Part shown: one piece after another, positions 52,485-60,869 of the stretch
Position numbering within the stretch: the stretch's first letter is position 1
How the letters are laid out: every line of letters starts with the position of its first letter
Origin: JBOFOR01 sp051654865
GTDB lineage: Bacteria; Bacillota; Clostridia; Peptostreptococcales; Peptostreptococcaceae
Direction: 5' to 3'
Assembly (NCBI GenBank): GCA_051654865.1
Contig: JBOFYV010000104.1
Coordinates: 11,253-75,252, forward strand
DNA: 64,000 nucleotides
Notes under the pieces: generated by a model
Seen by the model: the letters and a program-made list of their open reading frames with translations, nothing else
Told to the model about the DNA's origin: nothing
Databases searched by the model: none
Position numbers and translations under genes: made by a program

Positions 52485-55052
52485 ATGGAAGCTATAAAAG
52501 AAAAATGTTTATTTTCTATAGAACGTAGAGAAAGCATAGATATAGAGTTTGAAAAGCTTATCAACAGATTAGGAAATATTAAAGATGAAATCTTAGAAGG
52601 ATTAGAAAACTGTACCGAAGATGAAAAAGTTGCAATGAAGTTTTTATACACAAGTATGCCTATAAGTGATATAAGTGACTATTCATTTGATATATTTTAT
52701 GAGTATGTAAAACATGGATTATTTTTAAGAGAAGAAAGTTTATTCAGCAAAGATTTAGATGAAGATATGTTTTTAAACTATGTACTTCATCACAGGGTAA
52801 ACAACGAAGATATAAATGTTTGTAGAAGCTTCTTTTATGAACAAATAAAAGAAATTATAAAAGACAAAAGTATAGAAGATGCAATAAAATCTATAAATTA
52901 TTGGTGTGCAAGCCAAGTAACATATCAAGCAACAGATGATAGAACCATATCTCCAATGGGAGCATATAAATCAGCATTTGGAAGATGTGGAGAGGAATCT
53001 ACGTTTACAGTAAGTGTACTTAGAAGTGCTGGAATACCTGCAAAACAAGTATATTCTCCAAGATGGTCTCACTGTGATGATAATCATGCTTGGGTAGAGA
53101 TATACTTTGATAACAAGTGGAATTTTTTAGGTGCATGCGAACCAGAAGAAATACTAAATGTAGGGTGGTTTACATCAGCTTCATCTAGAGCTATGATGAT
53201 ACATTCTAGATATTTTGATTATAAATCTCCACAGGAAGAAACTGTAGGATATGAAGGTATGGCAACTGTAGTTAACAATTTAAGAACTTATGCTTATTCT
53301 AAAAAAATAAAACTTATCATAAGTGATGAAAATGGAAATAGACTACCTTATGTGAAAGTTAATTTTGAAGTTATAAATTACTCAGAGTATTTTCCAATAG
53401 CATCATTGATAAGTGATGAAAATGGAGAAGTAGAAATAACTTTAGGTCTTGGAAGTATACATATATATGCAAACAAAGATGATTTATTTATAGATGAAGT
53501 TATAAATATAAAAAACATAAACGAAGACGTTATAACATTAAAATTAGAAAAAACAATAGACAATGATATATGGGAAGATATGGACCTAATAGCACCACAA
53601 GAAAGTGCAATAAACTCTAAAAAGCCAAGTAAAGAAGTTAAAGCTTTTGGTAAATCTAAATTAAAGCAAGAGATAGAAAAAAGATTACAAAAAGTAGAAA
53701 ACTTCTATAGCGAAGATTTAGCAAATGAGATTGTTAAAAACTTTGATGAAAAAGAGGAATTAAAAGAGATACTTAAATTATCAAGAGGAAACTTTGATGA
53801 AATAAAAGATTTTCTTTTAAGTGAAGTTTCTAAAGAAGAAGAAAGTTATAAAACAGAGTTATTAAAAGTTTTAAGTATAAAAGACTATAGAGATTTAAAG
53901 TGTAATGTATTATTAAGCCATTTAAAAAATGCAATCAAATTTGAAAATAAATATGAAAAAGATATATTTGTAAACTACATATTAAATCCAAGAGTACACC
54001 TTGAAACTCTAACTTGCTATAGAGAATATATAAATGAGTATTTTACAAAAGAACAAATAAATAATTTTAATGAAAATCCTAAAGAAATATTTAATTTTAT
54101 AAATAACAATATAAAAGAAATTGAAGAGTATGAGTACAAAGGAATATTAAGCACGCCAGTAGGAGCATTAAAAGTAAATGTAGCTAACTATACATCTAAG
54201 AAAATACTATTTGTAGCAATATGCAGAAGCTTAGGTATACCTGCTAAGATAAATAAAATAGATAAAAGTATAGAGTACTTTGATGGATGTGAATTTGTAA
54301 CTGTTGAAAATAAAAAAGATAAGAATGCTACTCTAAAAATATCTTCTAATGAAAATAATACTGACTGGGTTTATTTCTCAAATTGGAGCATAGCAAAATT
54401 AAACAATGGAGTATATGAAACTTTAGACTTAATGGATGTAAGTTTTAAAGACAATATAACTTTAAATTTAGAAGAGGGAGACTACAGAGTAATAACATCT
54501 AACCGTCTACCAAATGGAAATATATTTGCTAACAAATTATGCTTTAGTATAAACAAAAATGAAGAAAAAGAAATAAGTTTACAACTTAGAAAAGCAGAAA
54601 TAGCAGATATGTTAGAAGATGTTGAGCTTTATGACTTTGAACTTTTAAATGAAAATAATGAAAGTATATTAGCCAGCAAAATAATAAACAAAGACAAGAG
54701 TGTATTTATATGGTTAGCTGAAAGTGAAGAGCCAACAGAACATATTTTAAATGAAATATATGATAGAAAAGAAGAATTTAATGAGTTTACTGAACAAATC
54801 AACCTTATAGTTAAAAATAAAAATGCACTAAGTGATCCGACACTAAGTAGAACTTACAAAGAGATTAAAGATATTAATATATATTATGATGACTTTGATG
54901 AAAATCCAAATGTACTTGCTAGAGCAATGTTTGAAGAACCTGAAAAGTTACCATTAATAATAGTTGTTAATAACAAGTTACAAGGTATGTATTCAAATAC
55001 GGGATATAACGTTGGAACGGGAGAAATGTTACTACGTATATTAAAAGGATAA
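52485..55052 (+). CDS. Transglutaminase-fold protein of the glycan locus, two-module
   Basis: The 855-residue protein has a transglutaminase-like (papain-fold) domain at about residues 110-260: the nucleophile region FGRCGEESTFTVSVLRSAG (C168), DDNHAWVEIYF (H201), and KWNFLGACEPEEILN with E219 near where peptide:N-glycanases have the catalytic Asp. After a beta domain (about 270-370) and a helical linker, a second, cysteine-less copy lies near residues 470-620 (STPVGALKVNVANYTSKK). A thioredoxin-like tail follows. No signal peptide is present. Related proteins occur in bacterial glycan loci without known activity. Deglycosylation of glycopeptides or peptide cleavage are the leading ideas; both are inference. 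It starts at the base after the aminopeptidase stop. Confidence 0.8.
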   Translation: MEAIKEKCLFSIERRESIDIEFEKLINRLGNIKDEILEGLENCTEDEKVAMKFLYTSMPISDISDYSFDIFYEYVKHGLFLREESLFSKDLDEDMFLNYVLHHRVNNEDINVCRSFFYEQIKEIIKDKSIEDAIKSINYWCASQVTYQATDDRTISPMGAYKSAFGRCGEESTFTVSVLRSAGIPAKQVYSPRWSHCDDNHAWVEIYFDNKWNFLGACEPEEILNVGWFTSASSRAMMIHSRYFDYKSPQEETVGYEGMATVVNNLRTYAYSKKIKLIISDENGNRLPYVKVNFEVINYSEYFPIASLISDENGEVEITLGLGSIHIYANKDDLFIDEVINIKNINEDVITLKLEKTIDNDIWEDMDLIAPQESAINSKKPSKEVKAFGKSKLKQEIEKRLQKVENFYSEDLANEIVKNFDEKEELKEILKLSRGNFDEIKDFLLSEVSKEEESYKTELLKVLSIKDYRDLKCNVLLSHLKNAIKFENKYEKDIFVNYILNPRVHLETLTCYREYINEYFTKEQINNFNENPKEIFNFINNNIKEIEEYEYKGILSTPVGALKVNVANYTSKKILFVAICRSLGIPAKINKIDKSIEYFDGCEFVTVENKKDKNATLKISSNENNTDWVYFSNWSIAKLNNGVYETLDLMDVSFKDNITLNLEEGDYRVITSNRLPNGNIFANKLCFSINKNEEKEISLQLRKAEIADMLEDVELYDFELLNENNESILASKIINKDKSVFIWLAESEEPTEHILNEIYDRKEEFNEFTEQINLIVKNKNALSDPTLSRTYKEIKDINIYYDDFDENPNVLARAMFEEPEKLPLIIVVNNKLQGMYSNTGYNVGTGEMLLRILKG

Positions 55053-55099
55053 GGATATAGAGTAAAAAATATAAGAGAAGATTAATGAAGGAGATTGAG

Positions 55100-56848
55100 A
55101 TGTCAGTGTATGATAAACAACCATTTGTAGAGGTTAAGGGTTTTGAAAATAATCACTCATGGGAAGGCTATGAAGCTATACGAACAGAAATAAAAGAAAA
55201 AATAGATACTCTAAATAAAAATAACATAATAGTGGCAATAGATTTTTATCCTGGAGTTAGAATAGATGAGATAAAACAAAATCTAATAAACAAATTAAAT
55301 CCATCAACTACTGTTTTTACAGATGAAGATATATTTTATGATAATGAGTATGTAACAAATAAGATTAATTCTGTTATGACTGATGATAGAGTTTTTGGAA
55401 TTATGAATGATTATAAATTTGAAGACTTTATAAATAGTGAGAAGTTAGAAATAGCTAAACAGAATATAGAAAATAGCAAAGGCTTAACTATAGTTTATGG
55501 TGTTGCTACTAATTTACTAGTAAATGCAGATGTACATATATACTGTGATATGGCTAGATGGGAAATTCAACAAAGATATAGAAGTGGTGATGTAGCTAAC
55601 TGGAAACATAACAACTTTAAAGATGATGCATTAGTTAAATTCAAAAGAGGATATTTCTTTGAGTGGAGAATAGCAGATAAATATAAAAGAGAGTTATTTG
55701 AAGAATTTGATTATATACTAGATACTAATTTAAAAAGTCATCCTAAAATGATAAGTGGACAAGCCTTTGTAAAAGGTCTAAAAGAAACATCAAGTAGACC
55801 ATTTAGAGTGGTTCCATTCTTTGATCCAGGTGTATGGGGTGGACAATGGATGAAGGATGTATGTGATTTAGATAGAAATATGGACAACTATGCTTGGTGT
55901 TTTGATTGTGTACCAGAAGAAAACTCATTACTTTTAAAAGTAGGAGATGTAATAGCGGAGATTCCTTCTATAAATGTTGTATTTAAACAACCAAAGGAAT
56001 TATTAGGAGAAAAAGTACACTCGACATTTGGAGAAGAATTCCCTATAAGATTTGACTTTTTAGATACTATGGATGGACAAAACCTATCATTACAAGTACA
56101 TCCACTAAAAGAATATGCAAAAGAAAAATTTAATATGGATTACACACAAGAAGAATCATATTACATATTAGATGCTAAAGGTGATGCTAATGTTTATTTA
56201 GGATTAAAAACAGGAGCTAATAAAGAAGACTTCTTTAGTGATTTAGAAAAAGCACAAGAAGGTATAAGTGATTTTGAAGCAGAGAAATATGTAAACAAAA
56301 TACCTACAAAAAAACATGATCATTTCTTAATTCCACCAGGAACAATACATTGTTCAGGAAGTGATACAATGGTACTAGAAATATCATCAACACCTTACAT
56401 ATTCACTTTTAAGCTTTGGGATTGGGGTAGATTAGGTATGGATGGCAAACCTAGACCAATACATATTGAGCATGGTAAAGAGGTACTTCAATTTGATAGA
56501 GATACAAACTGGACTTATGAAAATATTGTAAATAATGTAGTTAAAGTTGATGAAGGTGATGGATGGCTTGAAGAAAAGACAGGACTTCATAAACTTCAGT
56601 TTATAGAAACTAGAAGACATTGGTTTGATAAGAGTGTAGAGCATAATACATTAGGAAACTTAAATGTTATTAACTTAGTAGAAGGTGAGCAGGTAATAGT
56701 TGAGTCTTTAGAAGATAAATTTGAGCCATTTGTAGTAAATTATGCGGAGACATTTATAGTTCCTGCATCAGTAGGCAGATACAAGATAAGTCCATATGGA
56801 AACTCTGTAGGAAAAAAAGTGGCTACTCTAAAAGCATATGTAAGATAG
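55100..56848 (+). CDS. Class I mannose-6-phosphate isomerase fused to a kinase-like domain
   Basis: The C-terminal ~360 residues are a type I phosphomannose isomerase, which interconverts mannose-6-phosphate and fructose-6-phosphate. Zinc ligands are seen in SLQVHPLKEYAKEKF (Q332, H334), EESYYIL, and LIPPGTIHCSGSD. The first ~215 residues resemble a uridine-kinase/phosphoribulokinase fold (TDEDIFYDNEYV, DMARWEIQQRYRSG), but the phosphate loop is replaced by IDFYPGVRID without GKS/T, so ATP hydrolysis there is doubtful. The ATG at 55100 lies 6 bases after AAGGAG; an in-frame ATG at 55085 is before that site. ROK kinase follows by 11 bases, giving kinase plus isomerase for released mannose. Confidence 0.88.
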   Translation: MSVYDKQPFVEVKGFENNHSWEGYEAIRTEIKEKIDTLNKNNIIVAIDFYPGVRIDEIKQNLINKLNPSTTVFTDEDIFYDNEYVTNKINSVMTDDRVFGIMNDYKFEDFINSEKLEIAKQNIENSKGLTIVYGVATNLLVNADVHIYCDMARWEIQQRYRSGDVANWKHNNFKDDALVKFKRGYFFEWRIADKYKRELFEEFDYILDTNLKSHPKMISGQAFVKGLKETSSRPFRVVPFFDPGVWGGQWMKDVCDLDRNMDNYAWCFDCVPEENSLLLKVGDVIAEIPSINVVFKQPKELLGEKVHSTFGEEFPIRFDFLDTMDGQNLSLQVHPLKEYAKEKFNMDYTQEESYYILDAKGDANVYLGLKTGANKEDFFSDLEKAQEGISDFEAEKYVNKIPTKKHDHFLIPPGTIHCSGSDTMVLEISSTPYIFTFKLWDWGRLGMDGKPRPIHIEHGKEVLQFDRDTNWTYENIVNNVVKVDEGDGWLEEKTGLHKLQFIETRRHWFDKSVEHNTLGNLNVINLVEGEQVIVESLEDKFEPFVVNYAETFIVPASVGRYKISPYGNSVGKKVATLKAYVR

Positions 56849-56859
56849 TGGAGGATAAT

Positions 56860-57798
56860 ATGTACTGTGTAGGTGTAGATATTGGTGGTACGGGTATTCA
56901 AGCTGGTATTGTAGATGAGTATGGAAAAGTAGTTTTAAAGAAAGAATGTAGGACGAGTGTTGAGTCTGGATTTGAAGGTATAATGGATGATATTAAAAGT
57001 CTAGTTGATAGCTTATTACTTGATAAAAATATTAGTTCAAAAGATATTAAGTCAGTAGGATTTGGTGTACCAAGCTTTATAAATAATGAAGGTTTAATAA
57101 GTTGTGTAAATTTGGGTTGGAATGAAGTTGATTTCATAAAAGCTATAAAAGATAGATTTGAAGATATGGAAGTATTTGCTGAAAATGATGCTAAAGCTGC
57201 AGCTTTAGCAGAAGCTAAATTTGGAAGTATGAAAAATAAAAAAATTGGCGTTATGTACACCTTAGGCACAGGAGTTGGTGGCGGAATAGTTATAAATGAA
57301 GATGTATTTATTGGAGCTAACAATATGGGAGGAGCTATTGGTCATACCATAATTGGAGAAAATTATTATGATTGTAATTGTGGAAATAATGGATGTTTAG
57401 AAACTTTTTGTTCAGCTACAGCCATTATAAAATATTCTACAAAATTAATAAAGGAAGGCCGCAAAAGCATAATACTAGACAAAGCCAATGATGATATTAA
57501 TAATATAAATGCAAAGATAGTATTTGAAGCATTCAAAGAAAATGATAGTGTAGCAATTGAAACTATAAACAGATTCAAATTATACTTGGCCAAATCAATA
57601 GCAAGTATGATAAATACATTAGACCCAGATGTTATTTGTATAGGCGGTGGAGTATCAAGGTCTAGTGAAATAATACTAGATAAAATAAATGATTTAGTAA
57701 GAGAACACTTATTATATAAAAATGAAAACTTTGCAGAAATAGTATCTGCTAGTTTAGGAGCAGATGCAGGTATAATTGGAGCAGCATTTTTAAATTAA
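56860..57798 (+). CDS. ROK-family sugar kinase (probable mannose or N-acetylhexosamine kinase)
   Basis: ROK kinases phosphorylate glucose, mannose, fructose or N-acetylhexosamines. The phosphate loop VGVDIGGTGIQAGIVDEYGK, the catalytic AENDAKAAAL, GTGVGGGIVI, and the ROK zinc motif CNCGNNGCLE after GHTII are all intact. There is no N-terminal DNA-binding domain, so it is an enzyme and not a ROK repressor. The ATG at 56860 is preferred over GTG at 56848, which overlaps the isomerase stop and the GGAGG site. Adjacent to a mannose-6-phosphate isomerase and GH38/GH125 mannosidases, mannose is the best guess for the substrate. The product has 312 residues. Confidence 0.88.
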   Translation: MYCVGVDIGGTGIQAGIVDEYGKVVLKKECRTSVESGFEGIMDDIKSLVDSLLLDKNISSKDIKSVGFGVPSFINNEGLISCVNLGWNEVDFIKAIKDRFEDMEVFAENDAKAAALAEAKFGSMKNKKIGVMYTLGTGVGGGIVINEDVFIGANNMGGAIGHTIIGENYYDCNCGNNGCLETFCSATAIIKYSTKLIKEGRKSIILDKANDDINNINAKIVFEAFKENDSVAIETINRFKLYLAKSIASMINTLDPDVICIGGGVSRSSEIILDKINDLVREHLLYKNENFAEIVSASLGADAGIIGAAFLN

Positions 57799-57829
57799 AA
57801 TATATAATCTATAAGGGGAGAATATTAAA

Positions 57830-60268
57830 ATGTTAAAACAAGACTTAAAGAAGAAATGGGAAGTTCTACTTATTCATCACACACACACAGATATAGGATA
57901 TACTCAAACACAAGAAAATATAGAGTATTACCATGTGAACTTTATAAAACAAGCAATAGAAATAGCTGAAGGTTTAAGAAAAGAAAACAGAGAGAATGAA
58001 TTTGTTTGGGTATGTGAGTGTTTCTGGAATATAGAAGTATTCTTAAATGCAGTGGACAATTCTTGGGAGGAAAGATTAAATACTTGTATAAAAAATGGAA
58101 GTATTGAAGTAAGTGGAAACTACTTAAACTTAAATGAACTTATAGATTATGATGTACTTAAAAATCATACTAAAAAAGCTGTTGACTATGCTAAAAACTT
58201 AGGAATTAACATAAATAGTGCAATGACAGCTGATATAAATGGATATGCATGGGGATATGCAGATGCACTTTATGAAAATGGAATAACTAACTTACTTTCT
58301 TGTGTACATACTCATCACGGAATGTATCCTTTATTTAAAAAGCAAACACCATTTTATTGGCAAACACCAAAGGGTGAAAAAATATTAGTATGGAACGGAG
58401 AACATTACCACTTTGGAAATGAATTTGGAATAGTAAAAACTGCTACAGGTTCTTATATAAATAGAGACGAATTTATGAATACATTCACACAGGAAAATCG
58501 TCATGAAATAGGAACAAAAAGATTGTATAGATATTTAAAAGCGTTAGAAAATGAAAATTATGAACTTGATTTTATACCTATAACAGTACATGGACTTCCA
58601 ACAGATAATGGTTCACCAAATATAGAAGTTGTAGAATTTATTAACTGGTGGAATGAGAATTATGGTGATGAAGTAACTATAAAAATGACAACTTTAGATA
58701 ACTTCTTTGACAAAGTAAGAAATAGTGGTGCTGATATTCCTACATATAGTGGAGATTGGGCAGATTGGTGGTCATTTGGAGTAGGTAGTACACCTCAAAT
58801 AAATAAGATATACAAAGAAGCTCAAAGAACATTAAATACTACTAAAATGATAGATAAAAACCTAGAATTAAGTGATAAAAAATTAGTTGATGAATGTGAA
58901 AATAAATTAATGATTTACTCAGAACATACTTGGGGGCATTCATCTTCTCTTACTCATCCATTTAATAGTTTTGTAAATTTACTTGATTACAAAAAATCAG
59001 GAAATGCTATAAATGCACATGAGTTAGCTACTAGAAACTTACTTAAAGTATTAGATAAAAAAGGAATGACTAGTTTAAAACCTAATAGAGAACCTAAGTT
59101 TAAAATAGTAAATCCATATGATAGAGAAGTAACTCAAAGTGTTAAACTATCACTTGATTACTGGGAGACTTCTGATTTAAGAGAAGTAATAGTTGATGAA
59201 TTAGGTAATGAGTTTGTTACACAAAATGAGCCGCATCCAAGAGGAACATATATAAACTTTGTAATAACTTTAAACCCAAATGAAGAAAGAACTATATGGG
59301 TAAAAAGATATGAAAGAGATATAAGACTTGTAAAAAACGTTGATGTAGACTATTGTTGCCAAGAAATACACGATGTTTACTTATATAACTCTGAAGATGA
59401 AGTACAAAAGTATGGAAATACTATGGAAAATAAACATGTAAAAATTACTTGGGATAATGAAAAAGGTATAGTTAGTTGGTTTGACAAAATAAATAATGTA
59501 GAACTTATTGATAGTAGTTCAAGAAGTGGTGCATTTATGCCAGTATATGAACTAACTAAATCACAAGGTCAAACACCAGGAGCACAATATAGCGTTCGTC
59601 AAAAGTTAGGGCGTAATATGAGAGGTATAAACGCAAAAGTTTATCATCCAGTTATAGAAGATATAAGCATAACTGAAATAGGTGAAGTGTTTACTAAAAT
59701 AGTTATGAATATGTCTTTAGAAGGAACATCACTATTCAAATTAGAATTTAAGGTGTATAACGAAATGAATAGAGCAGATGTTGTAGCTATGATAAATAAG
59801 GATAGTATATGGGATCCTGAGAGTTTATATATAGCACTTCCATTTGCATTTAATAATGAAAAGATGGATTTATTTATAGAAAAAACAGGATGTGTTATGC
59901 AAGCTAAAAAAGATCAGTTACCAGGAAGTAATATAGATTTCAACTTAAGTTTAGGTGGAGTAGGCCTGAAAAAAGATGACTATGGTGTAAGCATAGCAAT
60001 GATAGATACATCATTAGTTCATATATCTAAGCTACAATATGAAAATTCTAAGAAATTATACCATGAAGATTATACAGATGCTCATGATTATGAACTATAT
60101 TCATGGACTATGAATAACTTATGGGAAACTAACTTTAAAGCATCATTAGGTGGATTTATTGAGTTTAATTATTCTATATCTTGGGGAGTTGGTGTAGAAG
60201 ATAGATTTGATTTAATAAATAAAGCAAATGAGATGGATTTAGGCTTTGTTTCATATAGAATAGACTAG
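57830..60268 (+). CDS. GH38 alpha-mannosidase
   Basis: GH38 enzymes are zinc-dependent retaining alpha-mannosidases acting on N-glycan alpha-1,2/1,3/1,6 links. The metal site begins HHTHTDIGYT (H17, H19, D21 region), with the nucleophile Asp in MTADINGYAWG, HGLPTDNGSPN, and SEHTWGHSSSL as the distal metal histidine. A three-helix middle domain and C-terminal beta domains complete 812 residues. No signal peptide is present, so it acts on imported fragments together with GH125. It is the last gene of the glycan locus and is followed by a terminator. Confidence 0.94.
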   Translation: MLKQDLKKKWEVLLIHHTHTDIGYTQTQENIEYYHVNFIKQAIEIAEGLRKENRENEFVWVCECFWNIEVFLNAVDNSWEERLNTCIKNGSIEVSGNYLNLNELIDYDVLKNHTKKAVDYAKNLGININSAMTADINGYAWGYADALYENGITNLLSCVHTHHGMYPLFKKQTPFYWQTPKGEKILVWNGEHYHFGNEFGIVKTATGSYINRDEFMNTFTQENRHEIGTKRLYRYLKALENENYELDFIPITVHGLPTDNGSPNIEVVEFINWWNENYGDEVTIKMTTLDNFFDKVRNSGADIPTYSGDWADWWSFGVGSTPQINKIYKEAQRTLNTTKMIDKNLELSDKKLVDECENKLMIYSEHTWGHSSSLTHPFNSFVNLLDYKKSGNAINAHELATRNLLKVLDKKGMTSLKPNREPKFKIVNPYDREVTQSVKLSLDYWETSDLREVIVDELGNEFVTQNEPHPRGTYINFVITLNPNEERTIWVKRYERDIRLVKNVDVDYCCQEIHDVYLYNSEDEVQKYGNTMENKHVKITWDNEKGIVSWFDKINNVELIDSSSRSGAFMPVYELTKSQGQTPGAQYSVRQKLGRNMRGINAKVYHPVIEDISITEIGEVFTKIVMNMSLEGTSLFKLEFKVYNEMNRADVVAMINKDSIWDPESLYIALPFAFNNEKMDLFIEKTGCVMQAKKDQLPGSNIDFNLSLGGVGLKKDDYGVSIAMIDTSLVHISKLQYENSKKLYHEDYTDAHDYELYSWTMNNLWETNFKASLGGFIEFNYSISWGVGVEDRFDLINKANEMDLGFVSYRID

Positions 60269-60275
60269 TTAAAAT

Positions 60276-60305
60276 AGGGAGGAGCAATTTGTTCCTCCCT
60301 GTTTT
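60276..60305 (+). terminator. Terminator ending the glycan locus
   Basis: AGGGAGGA and TCCTCCCT form an 8-bp GC-rich stem with a 9-base loop, followed by GTTTT. Confidence 0.88.
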
Positions 60306-60341
60306 GATATCAAGTTGGATGGAATGAATAAGGAGATTTTT

Positions 60342-60818
60342 ATGAATGAGAAGATGAATGAATTTATTAAAATAGCTAGTTTACTTAAGCAGCATAATAT
60401 TAAGGTATTGTTGTTTGGTTCTCTTGGACTTAAACAGCATATAGATGAAATTTCAAACATTGATGATATAGACATTCTACTACCACATACTTATGTAACA
60501 GATAGGTGGGATGAATTACAAATGTATATGAATAAATTAGGGTATTTTCTTGAGGATTTACATGAACATCAGTTTAATAACGGAAAGTACAAGGTAGCAT
60601 TTGCATCTATTGAAGATTTGAAATCTTTTGCTGGAATTGAAATAGAGAGTATACCAATTGAAAAAATAGATAATATGGAGTATTTATTATTAACCTTAGA
60701 ACAATATTTACTTGTATACAATCAATCATCAAAGGATAGTTATAGAAGAAATAAGAATAATGATAAAGATTTATTTAAGATTGAATTAATTAAGAAAAAA
60801 TTAGATAAATTAATTTAA
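60342..60818 (+). CDS. Nucleotidyltransferase-fold protein
   Basis: The 158-residue product carries a minimal nucleotidyltransferase pattern: LLFGSLGLKQHI followed by the acidic pair in NIDDIDILLP, as in GS-x-DxD of the Pol-beta/DUF6036-like superfamily, then a helical end. The ATG at 60342 is 6 bases after AAGGAG; an upstream in-frame TTG at 60315 is rejected. Such small proteins occur as antibiotic-modifying enzymes and toxin-antitoxin partners, but no HEPN or other partner is next to it. It sits between the glycan locus and the ABC exporter pair. Substrate is unknown. Confidence 0.72.
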   Translation: MNEKMNEFIKIASLLKQHNIKVLLFGSLGLKQHIDEISNIDDIDILLPHTYVTDRWDELQMYMNKLGYFLEDLHEHQFNNGKYKVAFASIEDLKSFAGIEIESIPIEKIDNMEYLLLTLEQYLLVYNQSSKDSYRRNKNNDKDLFKIELIKKKLDKLI

Positions 60819-60869
60819 TAAATTTACAGTTGAACATGTAAAAAACAATAAGGGGGGAAGAGTTAGTTA

